NCBI GenBank assembly: GCA_910575555.1
Contig: CAJTFX010000024.1
Coordinates: 1 to 64,000, forward strand
Source: Lachnospiraceae bacterium
GTDB taxonomy: Bacteria > Bacillota > Clostridia > Lachnospirales > Lachnospiraceae
DNA length: 64,000 bases
Direction: 5' to 3'
Below the pieces are notes generated by a model. That model was not told where the DNA came from. It worked only from the letters and a program-made list of their open reading frames with translations, and did no database searches. The first letter of the stretch is position 1, and each line of letters begins with the position of its first letter. Position numbers and translations under genes: made by a program. Shown here piece after piece: positions 42,339-51,709 of the stretch.

Positions 42339-43532
42339 TTAGTTATTTATTATTTCGGTAATACGCACACCAAAGCTTTCTTCCAGTACTACGACTTCGC
42401 CTTTGGCTACATATTTACCATTAACCAACACGTCAATGGGCTCCCCGGCAATCTTGTTTAACTCAATGATTGTGCCTGGAGCAAATTCCAGAATATCATG
42501 AATTGATTTACTGGTTCTTCCAAGTTCCACTGTAACATCAAGCGGAACATCCATAATTAACCCAATATTTTCCTGCTGCGTAATGGGATTAAAATCACCT
42601 GCAAATGCCTGGAATTGGGCTGGCTGCACATTTACGGGCTGTTGGGCATACATTTGAGACATATCCCCCATGGGCATTCCCATCATTGGCTGACCCATCA
42701 TCGGCTGCTGCATCATCGGCTGACCCATCATTGGCTGCTGCATCATCGGCTGACCGCCCATCTGCGGCGCAGGCGCAGGCTGAGGCATCGGTGCAGGCTG
42801 AGGAGCCGGCGCTGTATCTGCCGGCGCAGCGGAAACGTCCGCTTCCATGTTAGTTGCCACACTGGAACACATTTCCTTGGCAAAGGAAAACGGATACAGC
42901 TGCATAATCTCACTGTTTATCAAATCTCCGATTTCCATTTTAAATGAAATCTTGACAAATCGCCCGGCTAAAAATTCATCAATCTCTTCTCCGTTTATGG
43001 TATCTTTTAAATCCACCAAATCAGCGGAAGGAGGGCTGATATCAATCATTTTATTCAGCATTGACGACAGGGAGGTAGCTGCACTTCCCATCATCTGGTT
43101 CATTGCTTCACTGATTGCGCTTAAGTGAAGTTCTCCCAGTTCTCCCTCCAGATTTGTGCCGTCTCCGCCCATCATCAAATCTGTGATAATCTTAACATCC
43201 TGCTCTTTCAAAACCAAAAGATTGCTTCCGTCCAAACCTACGGTGTAGGCAATTCTGATAAACACGCAGGGTCTTTCATAGGATTCGACAATATCGTCCC
43301 AATTAGCAAATGTTACCACTGGTGTGGAAATATCCACTTTCCGGTTAACCAGTGAAAACAGCGTTGTGGCTGCCGTTCCCATACTGATATTGGAAATCTC
43401 GCCTATCGCGTCAATTTCATCCGGCGTCAGGTCATCCAAGCCATCGGCTCCGTTGATTGCGTCCATTCCGGAATCATCATTCAACAGAGCGCTAATCTCT
43501 TCCTGTGATAAAACTCCATCCATTCCATCCAT
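42339..43532 (-). CDS. fliY: Motor switch phosphatase FliY (CheC-FliN fusion)
   Basis: 397 residues. N-terminal CheY-P binding peptide (LSQEEISALLND), a CheC-like domain (EIDAIGEISNISMGTAATTL and LSAISEAMNQMMGSAATSL), a Met/Gln/Pro linker (QPMMGQPMMQQPMM repeats at about 265-300) and a C-terminal SpoA/FliN domain (LDVTVELGRTSKSIHDILEF). It is both rotor component and CheY-P phosphatase. Start ATG 43532 is 10 bases after GAGGAG. It follows fliM by four bases. Confidence 0.95.
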   Translation of the reverse strand: MDGMDGVLSQEEISALLNDDSGMDAINGADGLDDLTPDEIDAIGEISNISMGTAATTLFSLVNRKVDISTPVVTFANWDDIVESYERPCVFIRIAYTVGLDGSNLLVLKEQDVKIITDLMMGGDGTNLEGELGELHLSAISEAMNQMMGSAATSLSSMLNKMIDISPPSADLVDLKDTINGEEIDEFLAGRFVKISFKMEIGDLINSEIMQLYPFSFAKEMCSSVATNMEADVSAAPADTAPAPQPAPMPQPAPAPQMGGQPMMQQPMMGQPMMQQPMMGQPMMGMPMGDMSQMYAQQPVNVQPAQFQAFAGDFNPITQQENIGLIMDVPLDVTVELGRTSKSIHDILEFAPGTIIELNKIAGEPIDVLVNGKYVAKGEVVVLEESFGVRITEIINN

Positions 43533-43536
43533 AACG

Positions 43537-44517
43537 TCACTGCTCCTCTCTGATTACTGATGTAACTCTTACTGCATACAGATCGCCAGATGCACCAGGC
43601 AAAGCAGTAAACTTTTTGATATTTCCAATATATACATCCAGTTCATCTTCTACTTTTCTATCTAAACGAATGATATCTCCAACCTGAAGATTTATAAAAT
43701 CATTGACAGAAATTACGCTTTTGCCTAACACTGCCTTAATCGGCATAGGAGCTTTGGAAATAACTGATTCAATAATTTCCGTATATTCCTGTTCTCCCCG
43801 TGCCTGCATGGTAGAAAACCAGTATTTCGTATTTAATTTGTCCATGACATCTTCCAATGTCATATACGGCAGACAAATATTCATCATACCTTCCACATCA
43901 CCGATTTTCATATTGATTGTAATAATAGCAATCATCTCACCGGGAGAAATAAACTGTGCAAACTGAGAATTCGTCTCAATCCGCTCCAGCCTCGGATGAA
44001 TCTCAGTTACATTCTCCCAGGGTTCTCTGAGCAGATTGATACATACATTCATAATACGTTCAATAATCAGCAGTTCAATTTCTGAAAAATCACGGCTCCG
44101 CTCCAGAGGAACGCCTTCACCGCCCAACATACGATCCACCATGGCATAACCCAGATTCGATGCCAGGTCTATAATGATGCTGCCCGGCATCGGCGCAAAG
44201 TTTACGATTCCCAGAAGCACCGGATTTGTCAGGGAATTAGAAAATTCCGAATATGTAACTGCCTCCGAATTCATTACTTCGATTTGTATGTTCTTTCTCA
44301 GATACGCCGGAAGATTCGTTGACAAAAGCCGTCCATAATGTTCAAATATAATCTCCATCGTTCTGAGATGTTCTTTGGAAAACTTCGCAGGCCGCGCAAA
44401 ATCATAATCCTTTACCTGTTTCTCTCCCGTGTCCTTAATCTCATCCGCATCCAGTTCGCCATTACTTAAGGCACTCAGCAGACTGTCTATCTCATTTTGC
44501 GATAAGACCTCGCCCAT
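43537..44517 (-). CDS. fliM: Flagellar motor switch protein FliM
   Basis: 326 residues. N-terminal CheY-P binding segment (LSQNEIDSLLSALSNG), CheC-like middle domain (FNSLTNP-type, YAMVDRMLGGEG) and C-terminal SpoA domain (VSVNDFINLQVGDIIRLD). It forms the C-ring with FliG and FliY. Normal length. ATG 44517. Confidence 0.96.
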   Translation of the reverse strand: MGEVLSQNEIDSLLSALSNGELDADEIKDTGEKQVKDYDFARPAKFSKEHLRTMEIIFEHYGRLLSTNLPAYLRKNIQIEVMNSEAVTYSEFSNSLTNPVLLGIVNFAPMPGSIIIDLASNLGYAMVDRMLGGEGVPLERSRDFSEIELLIIERIMNVCINLLREPWENVTEIHPRLERIETNSQFAQFISPGEMIAIITINMKIGDVEGMMNICLPYMTLEDVMDKLNTKYWFSTMQARGEQEYTEIIESVISKAPMPIKAVLGKSVISVNDFINLQVGDIIRLDRKVEDELDVYIGNIKKFTALPGASGDLYAVRVTSVIREEQ

Positions 44518-44572
44518 CCTCTCTCACCACCTGACATTTATCTTGTAATTCTCTGATTTGTATAAGCTGTTT

Positions 44573-45094
44573 TTATTCATAAGTATAAGTAGGAAATGCT
44601 ACACTTACAATAAAATCAGAATCAAACATCCGGCGAAGACGGCCTAATATCTCATCCTGCACATCTGACTGGCTCTCTCTCATTTCTTCAATGGTATGGC
44701 TTCCCACAATCTTATTAACTTCATCTTTAATCAAATCGGCCTTGGCGGAAATTCCCGCCGCCCCGTAAGTTTTATATCCGTCGCTTTTATTATCTAACGC
44801 AAGAGACACGGAAATCACTGCATGATGCGCTTCTCCGTCATCTCCTGTTTTTAAATTAATGGTCATAGTCTGACCTTCGTTAAGACTGACCGTTTCTATC
44901 CGCTCCATGGGAATATTCAAAGCAGAATTATCTTTGCCGCCTTCTAATTCCAGGTCAATGGCGGAACATACTTTTGTAATCAGTTCATTTGCTTTCTTTG
45001 TCTGAGGCACAACGGAAATCATCAGGATCGCCGTTAAAACCAGATTCGCAAGTACCAGTGCCAAAATTAAAACACTCATTAGATTTTTTTTCAT
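44573..45094 (-). CDS. fliL: Flagellar basal body-associated protein FliL
   Basis: 173 residues. One N-terminal membrane helix (LMSVLILALVLANLVLTAILMI) and a periplasm-facing domain ending IVSVAFPTYTYE. FliL surrounds the stator and supports torque. It is located between motB and fliM; ATG 45094 follows GAAAGGAAAG. Confidence 0.85.
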   Translation of the reverse strand: MKKNLMSVLILALVLANLVLTAILMISVVPQTKKANELITKVCSAIDLELEGGKDNSALNIPMERIETVSLNEGQTMTINLKTGDDGEAHHAVISVSLALDNKSDGYKTYGAAGISAKADLIKDEVNKIVGSHTIEEMRESQSDVQDEILGRLRRMFDSDFIVSVAFPTYTYE

Positions 45095-45109
45095 TGCTGT
45101 CTTTCCTTT

Positions 45110-45937
45110 CTAATTTGAATTATACGAATTGTATATTTTAATTTCCACCCTCCGGTTCCTTGCCCGTCCCTCAGGCGTCCCATTATCTGCCACAGGATTA
45201 TATTCGCCGCATCCGGTTGCATTGATTTTCCCCGCTTCCAGAGCAGTCTTTTCTAAAACATAATTCTTCACCGCAAATGCGCGGTAAGCAGATAATACAT
45301 CATTATTTTCATACTGTTCGTTGCTTATGGGCACATTATCGGTATGCCCCTCTATATCAATCAGACTGCTGTCATAATTTTCCAAAATTAATGATAATTT
45401 ATCCACAAGCGGAAGCGCATCTTCCCGTATCTTTGACTGGCCGGAATCAAACAACAGCGCACCATTCAAGGTGACACGCACAAACTGAGCGTTGGAATCT
45501 ATTTCCACCTGATCGCCAATTCTCTGCTCTTCCAACATCTTCTCAATCTGCTCGGCCATTTCTTCCGATTCTTTCAAACCGGCTTCTGCCATTTCCTGTT
45601 TCAATGCCTCTTCCGGATTCTGTTCTTCTGACTCGTTGTCCTCTCCCTCTTCTTCGCTTTTGGAGTTGGCAGCTTCCAGATAATACTGATCCAACAACTG
45701 GAGCTGATTCACGCCGGCCGCCACCATCTGTCCGTCTCCAATGGAAGAACCTCCCTGGGGCAGAATGCTGAAGCTGTGCTCCAAAGACTGGACCAACGCT
45801 TCGAATTTATCTGCATCCACAGAAGACATGGAGAACAGAAGCACGAAAAAGCAAAGCAGGAGATTCATCAAGTCCGCGAAGGTATTCATCCAGTTGGCTG
45901 CTCCGCCGCCGGAATCCTTTTTCTTCTTCTTTGCCAC
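45110..45937 (-). CDS. motB: Stator protein MotB
   Basis: 275 residues. A membrane helix carries the ion-binding Asp22 (WMNTFADLMNLLLCFFVLLFSM). An acidic linker with ESEEQNPEEALKQ follows, then an OmpA-like peptidoglycan-binding domain (IDIEGHTDNVPIS, RARNRRVEIKIY). Start is GTG, sharing one base with the motA stop. The ion used (H+ or Na+) cannot be told from this. Confidence 0.95.
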   Translation of the reverse strand: MAKKKKKDSGGGAANWMNTFADLMNLLLCFFVLLFSMSSVDADKFEALVQSLEHSFSILPQGGSSIGDGQMVAAGVNQLQLLDQYYLEAANSKSEEEGEDNESEEQNPEEALKQEMAEAGLKESEEMAEQIEKMLEEQRIGDQVEIDSNAQFVRVTLNGALLFDSGQSKIREDALPLVDKLSLILENYDSSLIDIEGHTDNVPISNEQYENNDVLSAYRAFAVKNYVLEKTALEAGKINATGCGEYNPVADNGTPEGRARNRRVEIKIYNSYNSN

Positions 45938-46734
45938 TATTCTTCACCTCCGCCCTGATCCGTCATGCCTTCACGCATCTTCGGAGACAGGAAAGATTTT
46001 AACTTTTCTTCGATTACACGGGGGTTCTCGCCTGCCTGAATCGACAGCAGCCCTTCCACGGTAATTTCCTTGATTCTGATTTCTTCGTCATTATTCACCT
46101 TCAGCTTCGCCGCTGTAGGGTTACAGAGCCAGTTCGCAATCAGAGAACCATATAATGTGGTAATCAATGCAACTGACATGGACGGTCCTACGGTTGAAGG
46201 GTCATCCAACTTTGCCAACATGTTAATCAAACCAACCAGCGTTCCGATCATACCCCAGGCAGGGCCTAAACCTTCCCAGGCTTTCCAGAACCCGATATTC
46301 ACATTGTGGCGTTCCTCCACACTGATTAAATCAGCTTCCATAATCCCCCGGACTAATTCCGGGTCTGTGCCGTCAACGACAAGCATAACGCCTTTTTTCA
46401 GGAATTCATCCTCAATGCCGTTGGCCGCTTCTTCCAATGCCAGAAGGCCTTCCTTCCTCGCAATATTTGACAAATCAATAATATTCTTAATTACTTCGCT
46501 CACATCTGACTTGGCATCTTTAAACGTCAGCGTAATGGATTTCAAACCATTAATAAAATCCGAAAGTTTGTGGGATGCAAGCACACCAGCCAGAGAACCT
46601 CCGATAGTAATGACAACGGAAGGCACATCCCAGAAGTCTCTGAGGAGGTCACCTCCACCAACGATTACTCCATACACAAACAACACAATTCCAAGTATAA
46701 TTCCCAATATAGACGCTATATCCACTTTAGCCAC
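45937..46734 (-). CDS. motA: Stator protein MotA
   Basis: 265 residues with four membrane helices (ILGIILGIVLFVYGVIVGGG, SVVITIGGSLAGVLAS, WGMIGTLVGLINMLAKL, VALITTLYGSLIANWL) and the cytoplasmic domain that contacts FliG. Start is GTG 46734; GTG 46725 with AGGTGG five bases upstream is an equal choice. In Bacillus motAB lies elsewhere, while here it is inserted between flbD and fliL. Confidence 0.95.
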   Translation of the reverse strand: MAKVDIASILGIILGIVLFVYGVIVGGGDLLRDFWDVPSVVITIGGSLAGVLASHKLSDFINGLKSITLTFKDAKSDVSEVIKNIIDLSNIARKEGLLALEEAANGIEDEFLKKGVMLVVDGTDPELVRGIMEADLISVEERHNVNIGFWKAWEGLGPAWGMIGTLVGLINMLAKLDDPSTVGPSMSVALITTLYGSLIANWLCNPTAAKLKVNNDEEIRIKEITVEGLLSIQAGENPRVIEEKLKSFLSPKMREGMTDQGGGEE

Positions 46735-46800
46735 CTGCCCTTTTCATCCATGAAATATATTCTATCCGTAATTCATGCTTATGGAATAAGATTTCATAAG

Positions 46801-47010
46801 CTATTCTTTCTCCAACCAGGGAAGACCGGTCGTTACAAATTCTCTCTTGTATAATATTACTAAATTTTTTATCTCTTGTCTACTTTCTTTTACAATTAAT
46901 TTCTTCCCAGTTACAAAAGAAAGGACAGTATCCGGTGTTTCCTCCACGCTTTCAATTAATTCCGCATTGACAAGCACCGTTGAACCATTTAGTTTTGTAA
47001 CTTCTATCAT
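46801..47010 (-). CDS. flbD: FlbD/SwrD family flagellar protein
   Basis: 69 residues: MIEVTKLNGSTVLVNAELIESVEETPDTVLSFVTGKKLIVKES is the full FlbD (YlzI/SwrD) signature. SwrD raises motor torque in Bacillus. The gene is between flgE and motA, and ATG 47010 follows GAGGTGAA. Confidence 0.93.
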   Translation of the reverse strand: MIEVTKLNGSTVLVNAELIESVEETPDTVLSFVTGKKLIVKESRQEIKNLVILYKREFVTTGLPWLEKE

Positions 47011-47163
47011 GGAGCTTCACCTCACAGTAGATTGGGGAACTATATAATACAGTCCCCCAATATTATTTTATGCCGCATCGTCCCCGGCGTCTCAATTCTG
47101 ACCGCCGTTTTCCATATTCGGCATCTTAATTCTGATGACTGCTCATTCAGTCTGCAGATTCAA

Positions 47164-48798
47164 TTACCGTTTCAGGTTTACCAGTTCTTCCAACAGAGTA
47201 TCGGAAGTTGTGATAATTCTGGAATTTGCCTGGAATCCCCTCTGAGTGGTAATCATCTCTGTAAATTCTGTAGAAAGGTCTACATTGGACATTTCCAGAA
47301 CACAGCTGTCCATCTTACCGCCGTCTGCGGTGATATCCTGACCGATTCCATCGAACTCACCGGAGTTCAGTGTGGTACGGTAGCAGTTGTCTCCCAGTTT
47401 CTCCAAACCGGAAGGATTGGCAAACACTGCCACTGCAATCTGTCCCAGCAATACGGTGTTGCCGTTGTCATAGCTTCCGAAGATCTGTCCGTCCTGACGT
47501 ACCTCCAGTCCGGTCAGGTCTCCCAGCTTCTTACCGGTGCCGGTAGTCTTATCGGTTGCTCCCTTTAACAGATCCATGGTACAGCTTCCTGCATTATCGT
47601 AACATGTTGTCTGGCTAAAATCAACATTGATATTCTGGAATTGTGTGCCAAGAGCGCCCATATTAAAGGATACGCTGTTGTTTCCCTGTGAGCCGATATA
47701 GTTGAAGGTACCGGCATTGGTTCCGCCCGGATTAAAAGCTAACTGATATCCTACAATGTTTTCTGTATAGGTATATTCTGCAGAAGTACCTACCTGTTGG
47801 ATATTTGCAGGATTAAAATTGTCCAGCTGACTGCCGGTAAGCCCAAATACATCTGTAACAGAATAGCTGATGGCGCCGCCATTGGTATAGGTGCCGGTAG
47901 CAGCATCATAGTTTAATTCAACGTTATCTTTATCCCGAATTACGCCGTTCTCATAGGTAAATCCCGGCTGCAGCTTAAAGGTTCTGGTCACCGCCGTACC
48001 TGTTCCGCCTGCGGCTGCATCTCCAAAAAGATTTGCTTTTGCCGTGTTTAAATCCAGATTATTCCGCGCAGCATATTCATTCAGAATAGAACGGTTGGTG
48101 GAATCCACAATATCCGACAATTCAACAGAATATGTCTTTGCATCCGGATCAATCGTTTTTACAGCAAATTTAGCTGTATAGTTATATCCCAAAGCATCAT
48201 AGAAATTCAGGGACAATACATATCCGCCGTCAGAATTAGCCTGCTTATTGGTGGAATCCAGAACACCGCTGCAGGTTGCCTCTGTAGTTGCCTCAGGCGG
48301 AGAAGTCATATTCTCTTCTGTCATAATCTTCAATGCGGATACGGTATCCTTACGGATGGTTCCAGTCGCTGGATCTACCTGCCATCCCATTACTGTATAT
48401 CCTGTCGCTTTGGTGGCAAGGTTGCCTGCTCCGTCAATGTAGAACGCTCCTGCCTTGGTGAAGAGGTTCTCAGAACCGTTATTTACAATAAAGAAACTGT
48501 CTCCGGTGATTTTCAGGTCCCAGCCGTCTCCGGTTGTCTGAGTTGCTCCGGGAGAACTGATATTGATAGATGTGGAACCTGTGGTAACGCCAAGACCGAT
48601 CTGCTTGGCATTGACGCCGCCTTTGGTAGCGGTTGCGCCGGACGCACCGGACATATTCTGATACATAATCTCACTGAATGTTGTACTGGATGATTTAAAA
48701 GCAACGGTATTTACGTTTGCAATATTATTACCAATTACATCCATCTTCTGCTGATGTGTCTTTAATCCTGACACACCAGAATACAATGCTCTCATCAT
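47164..48798 (-). CDS. flgE: Flagellar hook protein FlgE
   Basis: 544 residues. N-terminal rod/hook motif MRALYSGVSGLKTHQQKMDVIGNNIANVNT and C-terminal coil ending (VDLSTEFTEMITTQRGFQANSRIITTSDTLL) frame a long variable middle. It polymerises into the hook. ATG 48798 follows AGGAGG; an ATG one codon later is possible. Longer than the 260-residue Bacillus FlgE, as usual in Clostridia. Confidence 0.95.
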   Translation of the reverse strand: MMRALYSGVSGLKTHQQKMDVIGNNIANVNTVAFKSSSTTFSEIMYQNMSGASGATATKGGVNAKQIGLGVTTGSTSINISSPGATQTTGDGWDLKITGDSFFIVNNGSENLFTKAGAFYIDGAGNLATKATGYTVMGWQVDPATGTIRKDTVSALKIMTEENMTSPPEATTEATCSGVLDSTNKQANSDGGYVLSLNFYDALGYNYTAKFAVKTIDPDAKTYSVELSDIVDSTNRSILNEYAARNNLDLNTAKANLFGDAAAGGTGTAVTRTFKLQPGFTYENGVIRDKDNVELNYDAATGTYTNGGAISYSVTDVFGLTGSQLDNFNPANIQQVGTSAEYTYTENIVGYQLAFNPGGTNAGTFNYIGSQGNNSVSFNMGALGTQFQNINVDFSQTTCYDNAGSCTMDLLKGATDKTTGTGKKLGDLTGLEVRQDGQIFGSYDNGNTVLLGQIAVAVFANPSGLEKLGDNCYRTTLNSGEFDGIGQDITADGGKMDSCVLEMSNVDLSTEFTEMITTQRGFQANSRIITTSDTLLEELVNLKR

Positions 48799-48879
48799 AA
48801 CGAAATGACCTCCTGATTCTTGACTGCCGCGAGACCCCTTCTGTCATTCCAGGGCCTTCTGCCTCCTGCTTCGGTCCGG

Positions 48880-49278
48880 CTAGATAATTACGGCTCCGTC
48901 GATATTTGTATATACATTGTCTTCAGACTCTGTCTGATCCATTGCTGTAACTACTGTCTTATTGGGCACATTCACAATAAAAGAATAGGAATCTACAATC
49001 ACAAGGGATTCCCGCATTCCCTTAGCTTCTGCTTTTTCTGCCCCTGTCTCTAAGCGTTCCTTCTGTTCTGTGGAAAGCTCTATGTTCCTGCTCTGCAAGC
49101 GCATGGAAGCATGCTTGGAAAATTTCAGCGCAGAACTGCCGCTCACCGATTGCTTTTGTTTTAATATATCACCAAAGGACAATTCTCCTTCCGGAGCCGT
49201 CAATCCCTGACTGCTTTTTTTCAGGTACTGTTCTGTAACCTGTTCAATGGAAGAGAATTGATTTGAAATTTTATTCAT
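48880..49278 (-). CDS. Flagellar operon protein (TIGR02530-like)
   Basis: 132 residues. The C-terminal half (LKFSKHASMRLQSRNIELSTEQKERLETGAEKAEAKG followed by LVIVDSYSFIVNVPNKTVVTAMD) matches a conserved family between flgD and flgE in Firmicutes. Role unknown, perhaps in hook assembly. ATG 49278 follows GGAGAG. Confidence 0.9.
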   Translation of the reverse strand: MNKISNQFSSIEQVTEQYLKKSSQGLTAPEGELSFGDILKQKQSVSGSSALKFSKHASMRLQSRNIELSTEQKERLETGAEKAEAKGMRESLVIVDSYSFIVNVPNKTVVTAMDQTESEDNVYTNIDGAVII

Positions 49279-49338
49279 GGTATCTCTCCGTTCTTAAGCT
49301 TCCCTGCCGTCCTTCGTGCTGCCTGAACTGCTGACTGA

Positions 49339-50112
49339 TTATTTTGTGCTGCCGCCTTCTGTGCCCTCGGTGCTGCCACCTTCGGTACCGCCGCCTTCTG
49401 TGCCTCCGGTTCCCTCGGTAGTGGTATCATCCTTGTCTTCGGAGCCGTCTGGTTTGTCTGTTGCTGGCGGACTCAGTTCGTTCATTTTCTTTACCAGACT
49501 CTCAAATTTCGCATAGGCGTCTTTGCAATATCGTTTAATATGCGCCTGCTGATACGCAGTAAGACTGTTATATGCCGCCGTAATCGCTGCCAGCTTTTCT
49601 TTATCTGAAATAAGCAGCTTACTGGGATCTGGCATCTTGCCGATTTCTTCTGCAAAATCTTCTGCAATCAGAGTTGCCTCCAGATATTCATCATCTACTA
49701 CCGTGTCCAAATCATCAATGTTGTACCAGGAATCATCAATGGACAGATAGATTTTACTTCCTTCTTTCCTTACCTGATCTACTCTTCCTGATATATATTG
49801 TGTCTGGCCGCTGACGTCAATTGCCATAATTACGGTTTTACCCACCAGACTGGTTGCCTGATTTGCCTCCAGAGAAGCGCGCATATTCTGCATTTCCTCT
49901 AAGGATGAAAACGTAGCAAGCTGGGAAATATACTCTGTATTGGAAGTTGGTTCCAGAGGGTCCTGATACTTCATCTGCGCCACCAAAAGCTGCAGAAATG
50001 CCTCTTTGCCCAATGCGCCGCCGCTTCGCTCTTTCTTGGCTTCCTCTGCTTCTTTCGCAGGGTCATAGCCATTTACAATTTCACCATTTTGTACTGGTAC
50101 TGTAACTGCCAT
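49339..50112 (-). CDS. flgD: Hook assembly scaffold FlgD
   Basis: 257 residues. The N-terminal signature LGKEAFLQLLVAQMKYQDPLEPTSNTEYISQLATFSSLEEM is diagnostic; next is a beta domain (SLVGKTVIMAIDVSGQTQYISGRV). FlgD caps the growing hook. The C-terminal 100 residues are extra: a helical piece and a low-complexity tail of TEGG(G/S) repeats encoded at 49340-49420. ATG 50112 follows AAGGAGA. Confidence 0.93.
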   Translation of the reverse strand: MAVTVPVQNGEIVNGYDPAKEAEEAKKERSGGALGKEAFLQLLVAQMKYQDPLEPTSNTEYISQLATFSSLEEMQNMRASLEANQATSLVGKTVIMAIDVSGQTQYISGRVDQVRKEGSKIYLSIDDSWYNIDDLDTVVDDEYLEATLIAEDFAEEIGKMPDPSKLLISDKEKLAAITAAYNSLTAYQQAHIKRYCKDAYAKFESLVKKMNELSPPATDKPDGSEDKDDTTTEGTGGTEGGGTEGGSTEGTEGGSTK

Positions 50113-50126
50113 AGAAATCTCCTTTC

Positions 50127-51638
50127 TTAAGCTGTCAAATCCATACTGTTGCCCTGTTCTGCCATAATCTTTGCCGCAAGATTTTCTTCTTCTGAGAATC
50201 CGCCTTCTAATTCTTCCTGACTGTTAAGGTTGATATTTCTTCGGGAAGATTTCCGGGAATCTGATTCCTGCTGCTCTCCCGGCATATTCTGCTGATTCTG
50301 CTCCAGGTTGCGTTCAAACTCATGGCTTGCAATGGTTACCTCAATGGCCTCCACCTTCATGCCCTGCTGATTCATGTTTTCTTTTAACATAACAACCTGG
50401 CTTTCCAGAGCTTCTTTTACTGCTTCATTCTGGGCAGCGATCTGAGCTGTAATTACTCCCTCTCTGGAAATTACCTGCAAATAAACTTTTCCCAGATTGG
50501 CCGGATTCAGCTGCATCTCAATGGAAGATTCTGCCTGGCTTACCATCACCCGCGTCATATGACTGACCTGACGCATAATATCTTCCACGTCTATTCTGGT
50601 CTGGACAACGGTCTGGGTTACTTCCAATGCCTGTCCCTGATTCACCGTCTGAGTGGTGGTCTGGTAAGTGACATGATGTTGGGGACTGTCTGACTTTTCT
50701 GTTGTTTTTACTCCCTGTCCGGTATCTGACAAGGACTTCTCAGAGGAGTCTTTCTGGCTGTAGGATTCAGAATCCGTCTGATTTTGCACTTCTGATTTCT
50801 GAATCTGCTGGTCCTGTTCCGGTTCTTCTGCGGTGTCAGCTTCTGCCCCATGTTCCTGGCCATTCATCTCTTTCACTTTCTGATCTGAACCTGCAGCTTC
50901 GGCAGATACGTTCTGCAATACCTCCCCGCTGTTTTCCATTGTTTTTTCAGCAGTCTCTGTTATCTGCGCTTCCTGTTCCGGCTGAAGAGGCTGATTCTGC
51001 AATTCTTCCGGCAGTTCCTCAGAAGCTGCGGTAAGCATGGTCTCTAACTGTTCCATTACCTGGGGCAGTTCCTCCGGCGCAAGCTCCAACTGTGCTGCCA
51101 GCTCCTGGGTCAAATCCCTGATCTCTCCGAATATCTGCTGAAAATCTTCACTTAACAGCAAAGAGCCGATATCTTCGCTTCCAGTCAGTTCCATAACCAG
51201 ATTTGCCAGTTTGGAAGGATCGGTCAAATCCAGTACTGTCATTCCCATGGCTTCCATGGCTTCTCTGACTTCCTCTTCTGTCACACCCAGTTCTTCCGCT
51301 ACCGTTTCTGTAACCTTATCTTCAAAAGCCTCCAGCTTCTCCTGGGTATCCTCCGGCAATTTGTTCTGGACGTCTCCGGCATGATTCTGAGCAATGGTAT
51401 TTTCTTTAAAGCTGTTCCCGGTTGTCTCCTTTACAAAAGCCTCCTGATTGTTCCATCCTGCCTTCGGCGGCTGAATGATGCTCCCATTCCAGGCATTTGC
51501 ATCCTTCTTCCCGCCGGAAGTCTGATTCAGCAGGCTTCCGAATACAGGGCTGTTTTCCTGCTTGGGATTCTTCTGGGCCCCTGTCAGTTCTGAAGCCCGC
51601 ATCAATGCCGCCATCTGGGATATTTTGCTGCTTGTCAT
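50127..51638 (-). CDS. fliK: Flagellar hook-length control protein FliK
   Basis: 503 residues, Gln/Glu-rich with a long disordered middle acting as molecular ruler. The conserved C-terminal domain (SSIEMQLNPANLGKVYLQVISREGVITAQI) signals the substrate switch to FlhB. ATG 51638 has AGGAGGAAAAGG. It lies between the YlxF-like gene and flgD. Confidence 0.92.
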   Translation of the reverse strand: MTSSKISQMAALMRASELTGAQKNPKQENSPVFGSLLNQTSGGKKDANAWNGSIIQPPKAGWNNQEAFVKETTGNSFKENTIAQNHAGDVQNKLPEDTQEKLEAFEDKVTETVAEELGVTEEEVREAMEAMGMTVLDLTDPSKLANLVMELTGSEDIGSLLLSEDFQQIFGEIRDLTQELAAQLELAPEELPQVMEQLETMLTAASEELPEELQNQPLQPEQEAQITETAEKTMENSGEVLQNVSAEAAGSDQKVKEMNGQEHGAEADTAEEPEQDQQIQKSEVQNQTDSESYSQKDSSEKSLSDTGQGVKTTEKSDSPQHHVTYQTTTQTVNQGQALEVTQTVVQTRIDVEDIMRQVSHMTRVMVSQAESSIEMQLNPANLGKVYLQVISREGVITAQIAAQNEAVKEALESQVVMLKENMNQQGMKVEAIEVTIASHEFERNLEQNQQNMPGEQQESDSRKSSRRNINLNSQEELEGGFSEEENLAAKIMAEQGNSMDLTA

Positions 51639-51709
51639 TCCTTTTCCTCCTTTCTTCAGATTATTTATTATATGATTCCTGCTGGAACCCTATAACCACA
51701 GTTATGAGC

